Source of the DNA: Acrocarpospora pleiomorpha | GTDB lineage: Bacteria > Actinomycetota > Actinomycetes > Streptosporangiales > Streptosporangiaceae | Assembly (NCBI RefSeq): GCF_009687885.1 | Contig: NZ_BLAF01000057.1 | Coordinates: 12,364 to 72,526, forward strand | Direction: 5' to 3' | DNA length: 60,163 nucleotides | Shown: positions 10,891 through 19,715 of the stretch, piece by piece | How the letters are laid out: each line of letters starts with the position of its first letter | How positions within the stretch are numbered: position 1 is the stretch's first letter | Notes under the pieces: generated by a model | Told to the model about the DNA's origin: nothing | Databases searched by the model: none | Seen by the model: only the letters and a program-made list of their open reading frames with translations | Translations under genes and position numbers: made by a program

Positions 10891-11035
10891 ATGGCTGATC
10901 CTTCGGATCGGCGGGCTTGGCCGCTTTCAGCCTATGTCTTCCCTCGTCACTCCGGCCGCTCCGCGACCTGCGTTCCTCAGTCCAGACACAGGCGCGGCCA
11001 AGCCGGAACATACGACTTACGGCGCGGAGATTGCC
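10891..11035 (+). repeat. Dispersed repeat family A, copy 1
   Basis: The core at 10914-11004 (91 bp) begins with GGCTTGGCCGC and ends with its exact reverse complement GCGGCCAAGCC. The upstream flank holds a small hairpin (GATCC-TTC-GGATC). The downstream flank ACTTACGGCGCGGAG is also shared with copy 3. It fills most of the dciA-gyrB spacer. Other copies are at 22,581-22,671 and, inverted, 29,877-29,967. No coding capacity is evident. Confidence 0.85.
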
Positions 11036-11040
11036 CGATA

Positions 11041-11562
11041 TTAGCCATAGGTGTCCCCTGGCCCCTTGCTCCCGTGAACGCGCAGGCCACCGGGACGGAC
11101 GCCGGTGTTGGGCCCGTGCACCTTGACCCTGTGGACCGTGCCGTCGCCTAACTCCTCGTTCAGCCGTCTGACCAGGGATGCCGCCAGCAGACGCACCTGG
11201 GTGGCCCAGGCGGTGGAGTCGGCGGAGACCAGCAGCTCGCCGTCCTCGAAGGTCTCCGGCCGGGTGTGCGAGGCGAGTTCGGGGCCGACGATCTCCCGCC
11301 AGCGGCCGAACACCCCGCCGACGGCGACCGACTGCTCCCAGCCGCGCTCGGCCAGCAGGTCGCGGATCGCGCCGCCGAACAGCTGGGGATCGGCGGAGTC
11401 GCGTCGCGCGCCGTTCTTGCGGCGGCGCGGCTCGCTGCGCGGCAGCTGGCCGCGGCGCAGCGCGTCGGCCTTGGCCTGGGCGAGTTTCTCCCTGGCCAGG
11501 GCGGCTCCCTTGGCCGCCGAGTTCTGCGGGGACTGGCCACCCGAGCCGAGGGGTTCAGACAC
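11041..11562 (-). CDS. dciA: DciA/DUF721 family protein
   Basis: 173 residues. A basic, disordered N-terminus (about 1-60) precedes a DUF721 domain containing VFGRWREIVGPELASHT and the hydrophobic stretch WATQVRLLAASLVRRLNEEL. DciA proteins load or operate the replicative helicase DnaB in bacteria lacking DnaC/DnaI. The recF-dciA-gyrB order is conserved in actinobacteria. The start overlaps the 3' end of recF by eight bases, so it is probably translated from the same transcript. Confidence 0.92.
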   Translation of the reverse strand: MSEPLGSGGQSPQNSAAKGAALAREKLAQAKADALRRGQLPRSEPRRRKNGARRDSADPQLFGGAIRDLLAERGWEQSVAVGGVFGRWREIVGPELASHTRPETFEDGELLVSADSTAWATQVRLLAASLVRRLNEELGDGTVHRVKVHGPNTGVRPGGLRVHGSKGPGDTYG

Positions 11563-12718
11563 GGGTCACGCTCCCTTCTGTCACGTCGAAACGCGCGCCG
11601 ATGAGCTCGCCGGGCACGTCGTCGGGGACGGCGGCGGTGATCAGGACCTGCTCCGCCGGGGCGACCATCTCGGCCAGCCTGCGGCGGCGCTGGGTGTCGA
11701 GTTCGGCGAACACGTCGTCCAGGATCAGCACGGGGTCGCCGCCGTCGGCGCGGAGCAGGTCGTAGGCGGCCAGCCGGAGGGCCAGCGCGAACGACCAGGA
11801 TTCGCCGTGGCTGGCGTAGCCGCGGGCGGGCAGCTCGCCGAGGCGGAGCTGAAGGTCGTCGCGGTGCGGGCCGACGAGGGTGATGCCGCGTTCGAGTTCG
11901 GACTTGCGGGCCTCGGCGAGGGCGGCGAGCAGCTGGGCCGCCAGGTCGTCGCGGGTTGTCCCCAGGGCTGTGGACGAATATTCGAGCTGGGCGGCGTCGG
12001 AGGCCGGGGCGAGGGTGGCGTAGGCCTTCGCGGCGAGCGGGCGCAGCTCGTCCACCAGGTCGAGGCGGGCCGCCAGCAGCTCCGCGCCATGGCGGACGAG
12101 ATGGCTGTCCCAGACCTCCAGCGTGCTCTGGACGTCACCGGCGCCCGCTTCCGCGAATCCGCTCTCCTCGTCCTGCCTGCGGGCGCTACGACGCCTTCCA
12201 GGGCGCGCCAGAACGCCCGTGCGGAGCAGGGCGTTGCGCTGCTTGAGCACGCGGTCGTAGTCGGCCCTGACCCCGGCGAACCGGGGATGGCGGGCGACCA
12301 GCAGATCGTCCATGAACCTGCGCCGCTCGGCGGGGTCGCCCTTCACCAGGGCGAGGTCCTCGGGGGCGAACAGGACCGTTCTGAGCAGCCCCAGGGCATC
12401 CCGGGCGCGGGAGACGGGGGAACGGTTGATCCGGGCCCGGTTGGCCCGGCCGGGGTTGAGCTCCAGCTCGATCAGCGCGCGGCGGTCGTCCTTGACGATC
12501 ATCGAGCGGATCACCGCCCGGGCGGCGCCGTGCCGGACCAGGGGGGCGTCGGTGGCCACTCGGTGGCTGGCGTGGCTGGCGACGTAGCCGAGCGCTTCGA
12601 CGAGGTTCGTCTTGCCCTGCCCGTTCGGGCCGACGAACGCGGTCACGCCCGGGTCGAGCGCGAGCTCCACCCCGGGATAGGACCGGAAGTCGGTGAGCGA
12701 GAGATGGGCGACGTGCAT
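11555..12718 (-). CDS. recF: DNA replication/repair protein RecF
   Basis: 387 residues of the SMC-like RecF ATPase, which loads RecA at gaps during recombinational repair. The N-terminus MHVAHLSLTDFRSYPGVEL and Walker A GPNGQGKTN (about 30-38) are typical. The C-terminal ABC-type signature and Walker B lie in LRADGGDPVLILDDVFAELD, followed by the D-loop and RRRLAE. A short Arg/Glu-rich insertion near the middle (GRRRSARRQDEESG) is probably a surface loop. It lies in the dnaN-gnd-recF-dciA series on the minus strand. Confidence 0.95.
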   Translation of the reverse strand: MHVAHLSLTDFRSYPGVELALDPGVTAFVGPNGQGKTNLVEALGYVASHASHRVATDAPLVRHGAARAVIRSMIVKDDRRALIELELNPGRANRARINRSPVSRARDALGLLRTVLFAPEDLALVKGDPAERRRFMDDLLVARHPRFAGVRADYDRVLKQRNALLRTGVLARPGRRRSARRQDEESGFAEAGAGDVQSTLEVWDSHLVRHGAELLAARLDLVDELRPLAAKAYATLAPASDAAQLEYSSTALGTTRDDLAAQLLAALAEARKSELERGITLVGPHRDDLQLRLGELPARGYASHGESWSFALALRLAAYDLLRADGGDPVLILDDVFAELDTQRRRRLAEMVAPAEQVLITAAVPDDVPGELIGARFDVTEGSVTRV

Positions 12719-12800
12719 GCCGCAACGCTAGCGGTCCCCACCGACATCTTGAGCGCGCTTGCCCCTGCCGTTCTGGCCCGGTACGGCGAGAAGGCTCCGC

Positions 12801-13745
12801 TCAGTTCTCGGCTTCCACCGGGGGCACGGTGTCCGCGCCGGGGGAGTCGGCGCCCAATCCGGTCTGGCCGTCCACCGCGTTCACCGCATGCCCGCCGAAC
12901 TGGTTGCGCAGCGCCGCGATCATCTTCATCGCGGGCGAATCATCCTGCCGGGAGGCGAACCTGGCGAACAGCGCGGCGGTGATCACCGGCAGCGGGACCG
13001 CGTGATCCACAGCCGCCTGCACCGTCCACCGGCCCTCGCCCGAGTCCTGTGCATAACCTTTCAGCTCCGCCAGCTCCGGGTCCTCCTTGAGCGCCCGTAC
13101 GAGCAGGTCCAGCAGCCAGGATCGGATCACCGTGCCGTGCCGCCAGCTGGCGAAGGCCCCGGGCACGTCGGTGACGATGTCGGTGGCCTCCAGCAGCTCC
13201 CAGCCTTCGGCGAAGGCCTGCATCATGCCGTACTCGATGCCGTTGTGGACCATCTTGGCGAAGTGGCCCGCGCCGATCCCGCCCGCGTGGACGAAACCGT
13301 CCGCGCCCACCGGCTTGAGCGTCTCGAAGATCGGCCGCAACCGCTGGATGTCCTCGGCCGTGCCGCCCGCCATCAGCGCGTAGCCGTTCTCCAGGCCCCA
13401 GACGCCCCCGCTGACGCCGACGTCCACGAAGCCGACGTTCCGCGCGGCCAGTTCGGCGCCGTGCTTCTGGTCGTCCACATAGTGGGAGTTGCCGCCGTCG
13501 ATGATGATGTCCCCGGCGGCGAGCAGCTCGCTCAGGTGGTTGATCGTCGCCCGGGTGGGGTCGCCGGCCGGAACCATGATCCAGACCGCCCTGGGCGCCT
13601 CCAGCCGCTCCACGAGATCCTTGAGGCTCCCGACGTCGCTGACCTTCGGATCGCGGTCGTATCCGACCACGTCATGGCCGCCGCGGCGAAGCCGCTCGGC
13701 CATGTTGCCGCCCATCTTCCCGAGCCCGATCAGGCCGATCTGCAT
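12801..13745 (-). CDS. gnd: 6-phosphogluconate dehydrogenase, short type
   Basis: 314 residues from the ATG at 13745, chosen over a GTG at 13754 because AGGGGGG then lies about eight bases upstream. It oxidatively decarboxylates 6-phosphogluconate to ribulose 5-phosphate. A Rossmann GLGKMGGNMA motif opens the protein. The substrate loop IIDGGNSHY and the catalytic segment GHFAKMVHNGIEYG (Lys and His-Asn) are intact. The ~300-residue length marks the short GndA-type enzyme rather than the 470-residue form. Its place between recF and dnaN is a known actinobacterial peculiarity. Confidence 0.93.
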   Translation of the reverse strand: MQIGLIGLGKMGGNMAERLRRGGHDVVGYDRDPKVSDVGSLKDLVERLEAPRAVWIMVPAGDPTRATINHLSELLAAGDIIIDGGNSHYVDDQKHGAELAARNVGFVDVGVSGGVWGLENGYALMAGGTAEDIQRLRPIFETLKPVGADGFVHAGGIGAGHFAKMVHNGIEYGMMQAFAEGWELLEATDIVTDVPGAFASWRHGTVIRSWLLDLLVRALKEDPELAELKGYAQDSGEGRWTVQAAVDHAVPLPVITAALFARFASRQDDSPAMKMIAALRNQFGGHAVNAVDGQTGLGADSPGADTVPPVEAEN

Positions 13746-13831
13746 CGAGGCCACCCCCCTCTTGGTCCATCGTGAGCGCCCTACCCGGCACGGGGGTAGA
13801 TCATACGGTCCCTCCGTGAATGTCTGGGGGG

Positions 13832-14968
13832 TCAGCTGCTCAGGCGGATGGGCATGATCAGGTAGCGGTAGTCCGCGATGGCTTTTTCATCCACAGGTTT
13901 TCCACCGGTGAGGATGGCGGGCTTCGTGGAGGTCGTGAAGTTCAGCCGGGCCACGTCCGAGTCGATCGCCCCCAGGCCTTCCAGCAGGAACTGGTGGTTG
14001 AAGGCGATGTTGATGTCGTCGCCCTCGAACTCCACCGGCAGGACCTCCACCGCCTGGGCCTCGTCGCCGCTGCCGGCCTCCAGGACGACTTCGGTGCCGC
14101 GGAAGGCGAGCCGCACCGGTGTGTTGCGCTCGGCGACCAGGGCCACCCGCTTGACCGCCTCCACGAAGGAGCTGGTCGCGATGTCGGCGTGGGCGGAGAA
14201 CTCGGTGGGCAGGAGCGAGCGGTACTTGGGGAATTCGGGGTCGAGCAGGCGAGTGGTGGTGCGGCGGCCGGAACTGGAGAAGCCGATCATACCCTCGCCG
14301 GTGCCGCCGACCGAACTGAGCGCGATCTCCACCTCGGCGCCGGTGATCAGCGATTTGGCGGTGTCGGCCAGGGTGCGCCCGGGGATCATGGCGATCGCCT
14401 GGAAGTCCGGCTGGTCGGGCTGCCACTTCAGCTCGCGCACGGCCAGCCGGTAGCGGTCGGTCGCGGCCAGCGTGACCGTGTCGCCCTCGATCTCCATCCG
14501 GACGCCGGTGAGCATGGGCAGGGTGTCGTCCTTGCCCGCCGCGGTGGCCACCTGGGCGACGGCGGCCGCGAACACGTCGCTGCCGACCCGCCCGGCCGCG
14601 GGCGGCATGGCCGGCAGGGACGGGTAGTCCTCCACCGGCATGGTCAGCAGGGTGAAGCGGGCGCTTCCACAGGTGACGACCGCCTTGGCGCCCTCAACAA
14701 CCAGGTCGACGGGTTGCGCGGGCAGCGCGCGGGTGATCTCGGCGAGCAGCTTGCCGGAGACCAGGACCACGCCCGGTTCGCCGGTCTGCAGATCGAGGGT
14801 TACCTCGGCGGAGACCTCGTAGTCGAAGCCGGAGAGCTTCAGCTGGTGGTCTTCCGTCACTTCCAGTCGCATGCCCGCGAGCACGGGCACGGAGGGGCGA
14901 GCGGGCAGGCTACGTGCCGTCCACGCGACCGCCTCGGCGAGCACGTCTCGGTCGACCCGGAACATCAC
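13832..14968 (-). CDS. dnaN: DNA polymerase III sliding clamp beta
   Basis: 378 residues with the three-domain clamp architecture and typical segments MFRVDRDVLAEAVAWTARSL at the N-terminus, DRYRLAVRELKW in the middle and the C-terminal LIMPIRLSS. It forms the ring that tethers Pol III to DNA. The ATG at 14968 follows AGGAGG with a rather long spacer. It is separated from dnaA by the putative oriC. Confidence 0.97.
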   Translation of the reverse strand: MMFRVDRDVLAEAVAWTARSLPARPSVPVLAGMRLEVTEDHQLKLSGFDYEVSAEVTLDLQTGEPGVVLVSGKLLAEITRALPAQPVDLVVEGAKAVVTCGSARFTLLTMPVEDYPSLPAMPPAAGRVGSDVFAAAVAQVATAAGKDDTLPMLTGVRMEIEGDTVTLAATDRYRLAVRELKWQPDQPDFQAIAMIPGRTLADTAKSLITGAEVEIALSSVGGTGEGMIGFSSSGRRTTTRLLDPEFPKYRSLLPTEFSAHADIATSSFVEAVKRVALVAERNTPVRLAFRGTEVVLEAGSGDEAQAVEVLPVEFEGDDINIAFNHQFLLEGLGAIDSDVARLNFTTSTKPAILTGGKPVDEKAIADYRYLIMPIRLSS

Positions 14969-15634
14969 GTGGATCAGCCTCCTGTGAATTTCATGGCTTG
15001 TTGCTGTCTCTGCGGTCGCAAGTCCGGCGAACGCGGTTGATCCCTCGCGGGAGTGGGCAGTACTCCAGTTGCGGATGTGCGGTCTGCTCGGCGGACGTAG
15101 CAGCGAACGCCCATCCTCGTCGCTCGCCCACAGGTGTCAACTCTCCCGCACCTTGGCGCTCCGCGAAGCCCTTCTGTTGCTCTTGATTTCCCTAGTGAGA
15201 GAGAACGTAGTCACATTCATAGGGGCTGTGGATATGTGGATGAACCCCTGTTTTCGCAGCTCAGCATGGCTGCCGTTGTCCACCGTGCCTGTGGGTAAAC
15301 GGTGGATGACGAAGCGTGGCCTGTGGGGAACTTTCGGTCGTCCACAAGCCATCCCCAGGAAAACGGTCCGTCATCCACTGGTTACCGGAGGTTGCCCACA
15401 GGTTTTCCCCAGGTTATCCACGGGAGACACGCCCATCTCGGTTGGTGATTTTTCCACTGTGCACAGAGCGTCCACAGACCATGCACAGGTTGTCCCCAAG
15501 TTATCCCCAACTTGTCCCCAGAGTTATCCACAGGGTGTGGGAAAAGCGTCTCGCGAAAAGATCTTCAGGACGTCGCTAACACGGGTCTGACGTGTAGGAG
15601 CGGTGATCCACAGGAGATATCCACAGCCTGTGAA
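14969..15634. other. Putative oriC with DnaA-box cluster
   Basis: A 666-base gene-free interval between dnaN and dnaA. DnaA-box-like 9-mers include TGTGGATAT (15227), TTGTCCACC (15276), TCGTCCACA (15338), TTGCCCACA (15392), TTATCCACG (15414), GCGTCCACA (15468), TTGTCCCCA (15490), TTATCCCCA (15501), TTGTCCCCA (15512), TTATCCACA (15524), TGATCCACA (15604) and ATATCCACA (15617). Most face the same way and are densest at 15,390-15,625. Position and content match the actinobacterial chromosomal origin. The dnaN-proximal part (14,969-15,220) has no recognisable box and probably holds the dnaN promoter. Confidence 0.92.
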
Positions 15635-17332
15635 TCAAGCTTGACGACCGCGTTGCTTGATGCGGGTGGTGAGCTCATTCACCTGGTTGTACATCGAGCG
15701 CCGTTCGGCCATCAGCGACCGGATCTTCCGCTCCGCGTGCATGACCGTGGTGTGATCCCGGCCGCCGAACTGCTGGCCGATCTTCGGCAGCGACAGGTCG
15801 GTCAGCTCCCTGGCCAGATACATGGCGATCTGCCGGGCCGTCACCAGCGCCCGCGACCGCGAGCCGCCGCACAGATCCTCCAGCGAGACCCCGAAGTACT
15901 CGGCCGTCGTCGACATGATCAGCGCGATCGTGATCTCGGTGTCCGCGTCCTCGCTGATCAGATCCTTGAGCACGACCTCGGTCAGCTGGATGTCCACTGA
16001 CTGCCGGTTCAGGCTGGCGAACGCGGTCACCCGGATCAGCGCGCCCTCCAGCTCGCGGATGTTGGTGGCGATCCGGCTGGCGATGTATTCGAGCACGTCC
16101 GGCGGCGCGGCCAGCCCTTCCTGGATGGCCTTCTTCCGCAGGATCGCGATCCGGGTCTCCAGCTCGGGCGGCTGCACGTCGGTGATCAGCCCCCACTCGA
16201 ACCGGTTGCGCAGCCGATCCTCCAGCGTGACCAGCTGCTTGGGCGCGCGGTCGCTGGAGATGACGATCTGCTTGGAGGAGTTGTGCAGGGTGTTGAAGGT
16301 GTGGAAAAACTCCTCCTGCGTCTGCTCCTTACCCTCCAGGAACTGGATGTCGTCCACAAGCAGGATGTCCACCGCGCGGTAGCGGGCCCGGAAGCCGTCG
16401 GCCTTGTGGTCGCGAATGGAGTTGATGAAGTCGTTGGTGAACTCCTCCGAGCTCACATACCGGACCCGGGCGCCGTCGTACAGGCTCTGCGCGTAGTGGC
16501 CGATCGCGTGCAGCAGGTGCGTCTTCCCCAGCCCCGAGTCCCCGTAGATGAACAGCGGGTTGTACGCCTTCGCCGGCGCTTCCGCCACAGCCACCGCGGC
16601 CGCGTGCGCGAACCGGTTGCTGGCCCCGATGACAAAGGTGTCGAAGGTGTACTTGGCGTTCAACCGCGCCGGTTCCCCGCTGGTACGGCTCCCGCCGCGA
16701 CTCTCCCACCGGTTCTGCACCGGCTCCGGCGTGGGCGGCTCCGTAACGAACTTGGGCGGCTCTGTCGGAATACCCCCGCCTTGCCCTCCCGGCGACGGGT
16801 ACGGCTCCACCGACGGCTGCGCGTGCGGCTGCTGGGCCTCCTGTGGACCATCCTGTGCGAACGAGAAACCCGGCTTGGCCTGTGGACCACCCTGTGGATA
16901 ATCGGGGGACAACGCCGGACCGCCCGGCCGGAAGTCCTGGCCAAAGGCTGGTTGTGCCCCTCCCTGCTGGGGAAAACCGTTGTCCACCTGCTGGGGATAT
17001 CCGGAGGGGCGGGGGTAGTTCTGCCCAGGAGCCTGGGGATAACTTTCGCGCTGCTGCTGCCCGCCCTGCGGCTGGTTGGTCGAGTCGACCATGACCGCGA
17101 TCCGGACCGGGCGGCCGAACTCCTGCGAGAGGGCGTGCGCGATCAGCGGGCGAAGCCGTACTTCCAGGACTTCCTTCGCGAAATCATTGGGGGCAGCCAG
17201 CAGGATCGTGTCGTTGATCAGGCCCGATGGCGTGGTCATCTGCAGGAAGGCACGCTGCTGCCCGGAAACGCCCTCCTCGGTGAGGGTGGCAAGTGCGCGG
17301 GCCCATACCGCGTTGAGGTCGACACCGTCCAC
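15635..17332 (-). CDS. dnaA: Chromosomal replication initiator DnaA
   Basis: 565 residues from the GTG at 17332, which follows GGAGGAGGG at proper spacing. A GTG at 17389 has no ribosome site. Domain I is about residues 1-80. Domain II is a long Pro/Gln/Gly-rich linker (about 85-225). The domain III AAA+ core has Walker A GDSGLGKTH and Walker B LLVDDIQFLEGKEQTQEEFF. Domain IV carries the DNA-binding signature GGRDHTTVMHAERKI. It melts the origin and starts replication. It is divergent from rpmH and reads toward oriC. Confidence 0.97.
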   Translation of the reverse strand: MDGVDLNAVWARALATLTEEGVSGQQRAFLQMTTPSGLINDTILLAAPNDFAKEVLEVRLRPLIAHALSQEFGRPVRIAVMVDSTNQPQGGQQQRESYPQAPGQNYPRPSGYPQQVDNGFPQQGGAQPAFGQDFRPGGPALSPDYPQGGPQAKPGFSFAQDGPQEAQQPHAQPSVEPYPSPGGQGGGIPTEPPKFVTEPPTPEPVQNRWESRGGSRTSGEPARLNAKYTFDTFVIGASNRFAHAAAVAVAEAPAKAYNPLFIYGDSGLGKTHLLHAIGHYAQSLYDGARVRYVSSEEFTNDFINSIRDHKADGFRARYRAVDILLVDDIQFLEGKEQTQEEFFHTFNTLHNSSKQIVISSDRAPKQLVTLEDRLRNRFEWGLITDVQPPELETRIAILRKKAIQEGLAAPPDVLEYIASRIATNIRELEGALIRVTAFASLNRQSVDIQLTEVVLKDLISEDADTEITIALIMSTTAEYFGVSLEDLCGGSRSRALVTARQIAMYLARELTDLSLPKIGQQFGGRDHTTVMHAERKIRSLMAERRSMYNQVNELTTRIKQRGRQA

Positions 17333-17381
17333 GGCTCGGCCCTCCTCCCTTACGCGGCCCCCGCTCGCACGCCGCGATCCG

Positions 17382-17599
17382 TTATCCACACCCGCTTATG
17401 GCCGGGGTCGTTCCGGCGGCACCAGTCCCCGCTACTTGATCCACAGAGATCCACAGAGGATCCACAAGTTGTGCACAGGTCGTGCACAGCCTTCGGGATG
17501 GGGAGGAAGGTCTGAACGCCTGACAGTAGCGGTGTGCCCACCCGCGTTCAAGACGTTGTCCACAGCCTAGTGGTTGCCGCGACCACAGGGTGTGGACAG
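17382..17599. promoter_or_regulatory. DnaA boxes in the dnaA-rpmH spacer
   Basis: The 525-base divergent spacer (17,333-17,857) contains TTATCCACA at 17382, TTGTCCACA at 17556 and TGTGGACAG at 17591, plus several near-matches (GATCCACAG, GTGCACAGG) between 17,437 and 17,490. Boxes next to the dnaA promoter suggest autoregulation by DnaA. The remainder holds the rpmH promoter. Confidence 0.7.
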
Positions 17600-17708
17600 C
17601 CGAACCACCGGTGGAAAACCAGGTCACGAGCCTGGGGAAAACTCCGCTGCACACTGGTATGGTCACGCTCTGCGCTGATGATCAGGCTAATGAGGATTGC
17701 CCGCCGGT

Positions 17709-17737
17709 TTGACCATCCGGCGGATCCCCCGTAACGT
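17709..17737 (+). promoter_or_regulatory. Candidate rpmH operon promoter
   Basis: TTGACC, a 17-base spacer and TAACGT form a good primary-sigma-type promoter. The predicted transcript would have a leader of about 115 bases before rpmH. Based on consensus match only. Confidence 0.5.
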
Positions 17738-17857
17738 GTTGCGGTCGGCTTATCCGTGACGGCTATTTCGCATGCCCTGCGATCGGTGAGTCGCAAATCG
17801 TGCACCGTACCGCGCCCGAGGACCGTCCCGGGTGTAACTCAAGCCTGGAGCCCACTC

Positions 17858-17995
17858 GTGAGCAAGCGTACTTACCAGCCGAACAACCGTCGCCGCGCGA
17901 AGACCCACGGCTTCCGGCTGCGCATGCGCACCCGGGCCGGCCGCGCCATCCTGGCCGCCCGTCGCCGCAAGGGCCGCGCCGAGCTGACCGTCTGA
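17858..17995 (+). CDS. rpmH: 50S ribosomal protein L34
   Basis: 45 residues, SKRTYQPNNRRRAKTHGFR at the N-terminus and the Arg-rich RMRTRAGRAILAARRRKGR core, exactly as in L34. The GTG start at 17858 has GGAG upstream. It is the first gene of the rpmH-rnpA-yidD-yidC-jag series, and its position opposite dnaA is almost universal. Confidence 0.97.
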   Translation: MSKRTYQPNNRRRAKTHGFRLRMRTRAGRAILAARRRKGRAELTV

Positions 17996-18077
17996 TCCAC
18001 AACCCGATTTTGCAGCCGAACTGAGGAACGCCCGCCGCCCCCGTGGCGGCGGGTCACCTTATATAAGGAAGTAGCCG

Positions 18078-18419
18078 GTGCTGCCGTCCGCTTACCGCAT
18101 GCGGCGGGGTGACGAGTTCGCCGAGGCGATCCGTCGCGGGCGCCGTGCCGGACGTCCGTCGCTGGTCGCCCATTTCCGTACCGGTGAAGGGGACTTGCCC
18201 CCACTTGTCGGATTCGTCGTCAGCAAGGCCGTCGGCGGGGCCGTCGTGCGCAATCAGGTCAAGCGGCGGCTCAGACACCTGATGCGGGCACGTATACACC
18301 TACTTCCGAGAGGTAGCCTGCTGGTGGTACGCGCCAATCCTCCGGCCGCGTCCGCGCGCAGCGAACACCTGGCCGCCGATCTCGATGTCGCGCTCGAACG
18401 ACTTCTCCGGCGGCTCTGA
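18078..18419 (+). CDS. rnpA: Ribonuclease P protein component
   Basis: 113 residues with a GTG start. This is the basic protein subunit that helps the RNase P RNA cleave pre-tRNA leaders. The family signature KAVGGAVVRNQVKRRLRHLMR, including the RNR motif, is intact, and MLPSAYRMRRGDEFAEAIRRG is a typical N-terminus. It follows rpmH by 82 bases; yidD begins 11 bases after its stop. Confidence 0.95.
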   Translation: MLPSAYRMRRGDEFAEAIRRGRRAGRPSLVAHFRTGEGDLPPLVGFVVSKAVGGAVVRNQVKRRLRHLMRARIHLLPRGSLLVVRANPPAASARSEHLAADLDVALERLLRRL

Positions 18420-18430
18420 GATGGACGGTC

Positions 18431-18730
18431 ATGACAGCCGAGCAGCCAGCGACCTCGGGGACACCGGGCAGCACGCCCGTCCCCATGTCGCCCGCTGCCC
18501 GGATTCTGGTGGCTCCGATAAGATTTTACCGGGCTTTCATCAGCCCCCTTTTCGGGCCACGCTGCCGATTCTTCCCCTCCTGCAGCGCATACGGTGTGGA
18601 GGCGATCGCCGTTCACGGGGCGTTGCGCGGGGTGTGGTTGACCATCAGGCGTATCGGCCGATGCCATCCCTTCCACCCCGGCGGGTTCGATCCCGTGCCC
18701 CCTCGACCCCACAACACGCAAGGGAGCTAG
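18431..18730 (+). CDS. yidD: Membrane protein insertion efficiency factor YidD
   Basis: 99 residues. The YidD core reads FYRAFISPLFGPRCRFFPSC followed by SAYGVEAIAVHGALRG and GRCHPFHPGG, with the three conserved Cys. It is a small membrane-associated protein that aids YidC-dependent insertion. It sits between rnpA and yidC, with four bases before the yidC start. Confidence 0.95.
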   Translation: MTAEQPATSGTPGSTPVPMSPAARILVAPIRFYRAFISPLFGPRCRFFPSCSAYGVEAIAVHGALRGVWLTIRRIGRCHPFHPGGFDPVPPRPHNTQGS

Positions 18731-18734
18731 CTCG

Positions 18735-19685
18735 GTGGAGCTGTCCTGGCTGAATTGGCTGTATACGGCCATCGCTCAAGTGATCACGTGGATCCACACG
18801 GGCTACAGCACTGTCATTAGTCCCGACAGCGGCCTGAACTGGGCGCTGACCGTCATCACGCTCACCGTGCTGATGCGTATCCTGATCTTCCCGCTCTTCC
18901 TCAAGCAGATGCGCTCGTCGAAGAAGATGCAGGAGCTGGCTCCCAAGATCCAGGAGCTGCGCAAGCGGTACAAGAACGACAAGCAGCGTATGAACCAAGA
19001 GGTCATGCGCGTCTACCAGGAGGGCGGCGCCAACCCGCTCGGCGGCTGCCTGCCCATCCTGGCCCAGTTCCCGATCTTCATCTCGATGTTCACCGTGCTG
19101 AACGCGATGGCGCACGGGCAGCCCAAGTTCGGCATGACGCAGGAGCTGGTGAACAACGCCCGCGACGCGCACATCTTCGGCGCGCCCTTCCCGGCGACCT
19201 TCTTCACCAGCGCGGCGGACATCGCGAAGTACAACGCCGACCCGGTCGTCGCCAAGGTCGTCCTGGTGGTCTTCGTCGCGATCAGCTCGCTGACGACCTT
19301 CCTGACGGTGCGGCAGAGCGTCACCCGCTCGATGGCGCAGATGCCGGACAATCCGATGGCGCAGCAGCAGAAGATCTTGATGTACATCTCGCCGCTGTTT
19401 GCCGTCTTTTCCCTCAACTTCCCGCTTGGGCTGATTCTTTACTGGGTTACCACCAACGTGTGGACGCTGGGTCAGCAACACTGGTTCTACAGCCGTAACC
19501 CGATGCCGCAGTTTGACGCCAAGGGCAACCTGATCCCGCCCACGCCGCCGGCCAGCCTGCTCTCGCGGTTCCGGAAGACCAAGGAGACGGCCGAGGAGCC
19601 CGTGGCCCCGCCCGAGCCTAAGATCGTCCGGCAGCAGCCGACCCGCCAACCGCGGAGCAAGCGGACCGGCAGCAAGAAGTCGTGA
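18735..19685 (+). CDS. yidC: Membrane protein insertase YidC/Oxa1
   Basis: 316 residues with the Gram-positive-type five-helix Oxa1 fold, lacking the large periplasmic domain of proteobacteria. The first helix region is followed by the cytosolic hairpin (KKMQELAPKIQELRKRYKND). NPLGGCLPILAQFPIFISMF belongs to the core that carries the hydrophilic groove. The C-terminal tail is basic and Pro-rich. GTG start with GGGAG upstream. It inserts and folds membrane proteins alone or with Sec. Confidence 0.95.
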   Translation: MELSWLNWLYTAIAQVITWIHTGYSTVISPDSGLNWALTVITLTVLMRILIFPLFLKQMRSSKKMQELAPKIQELRKRYKNDKQRMNQEVMRVYQEGGANPLGGCLPILAQFPIFISMFTVLNAMAHGQPKFGMTQELVNNARDAHIFGAPFPATFFTSAADIAKYNADPVVAKVVLVVFVAISSLTTFLTVRQSVTRSMAQMPDNPMAQQQKILMYISPLFAVFSLNFPLGLILYWVTTNVWTLGQQHWFYSRNPMPQFDAKGNLIPPTPPASLLSRFRKTKETAEEPVAPPEPKIVRQQPTRQPRSKRTGSKKS

Positions 19686-19715
19686 ATACCGAGCAATGTG
19701 AGAAGGAGTTCGGAC

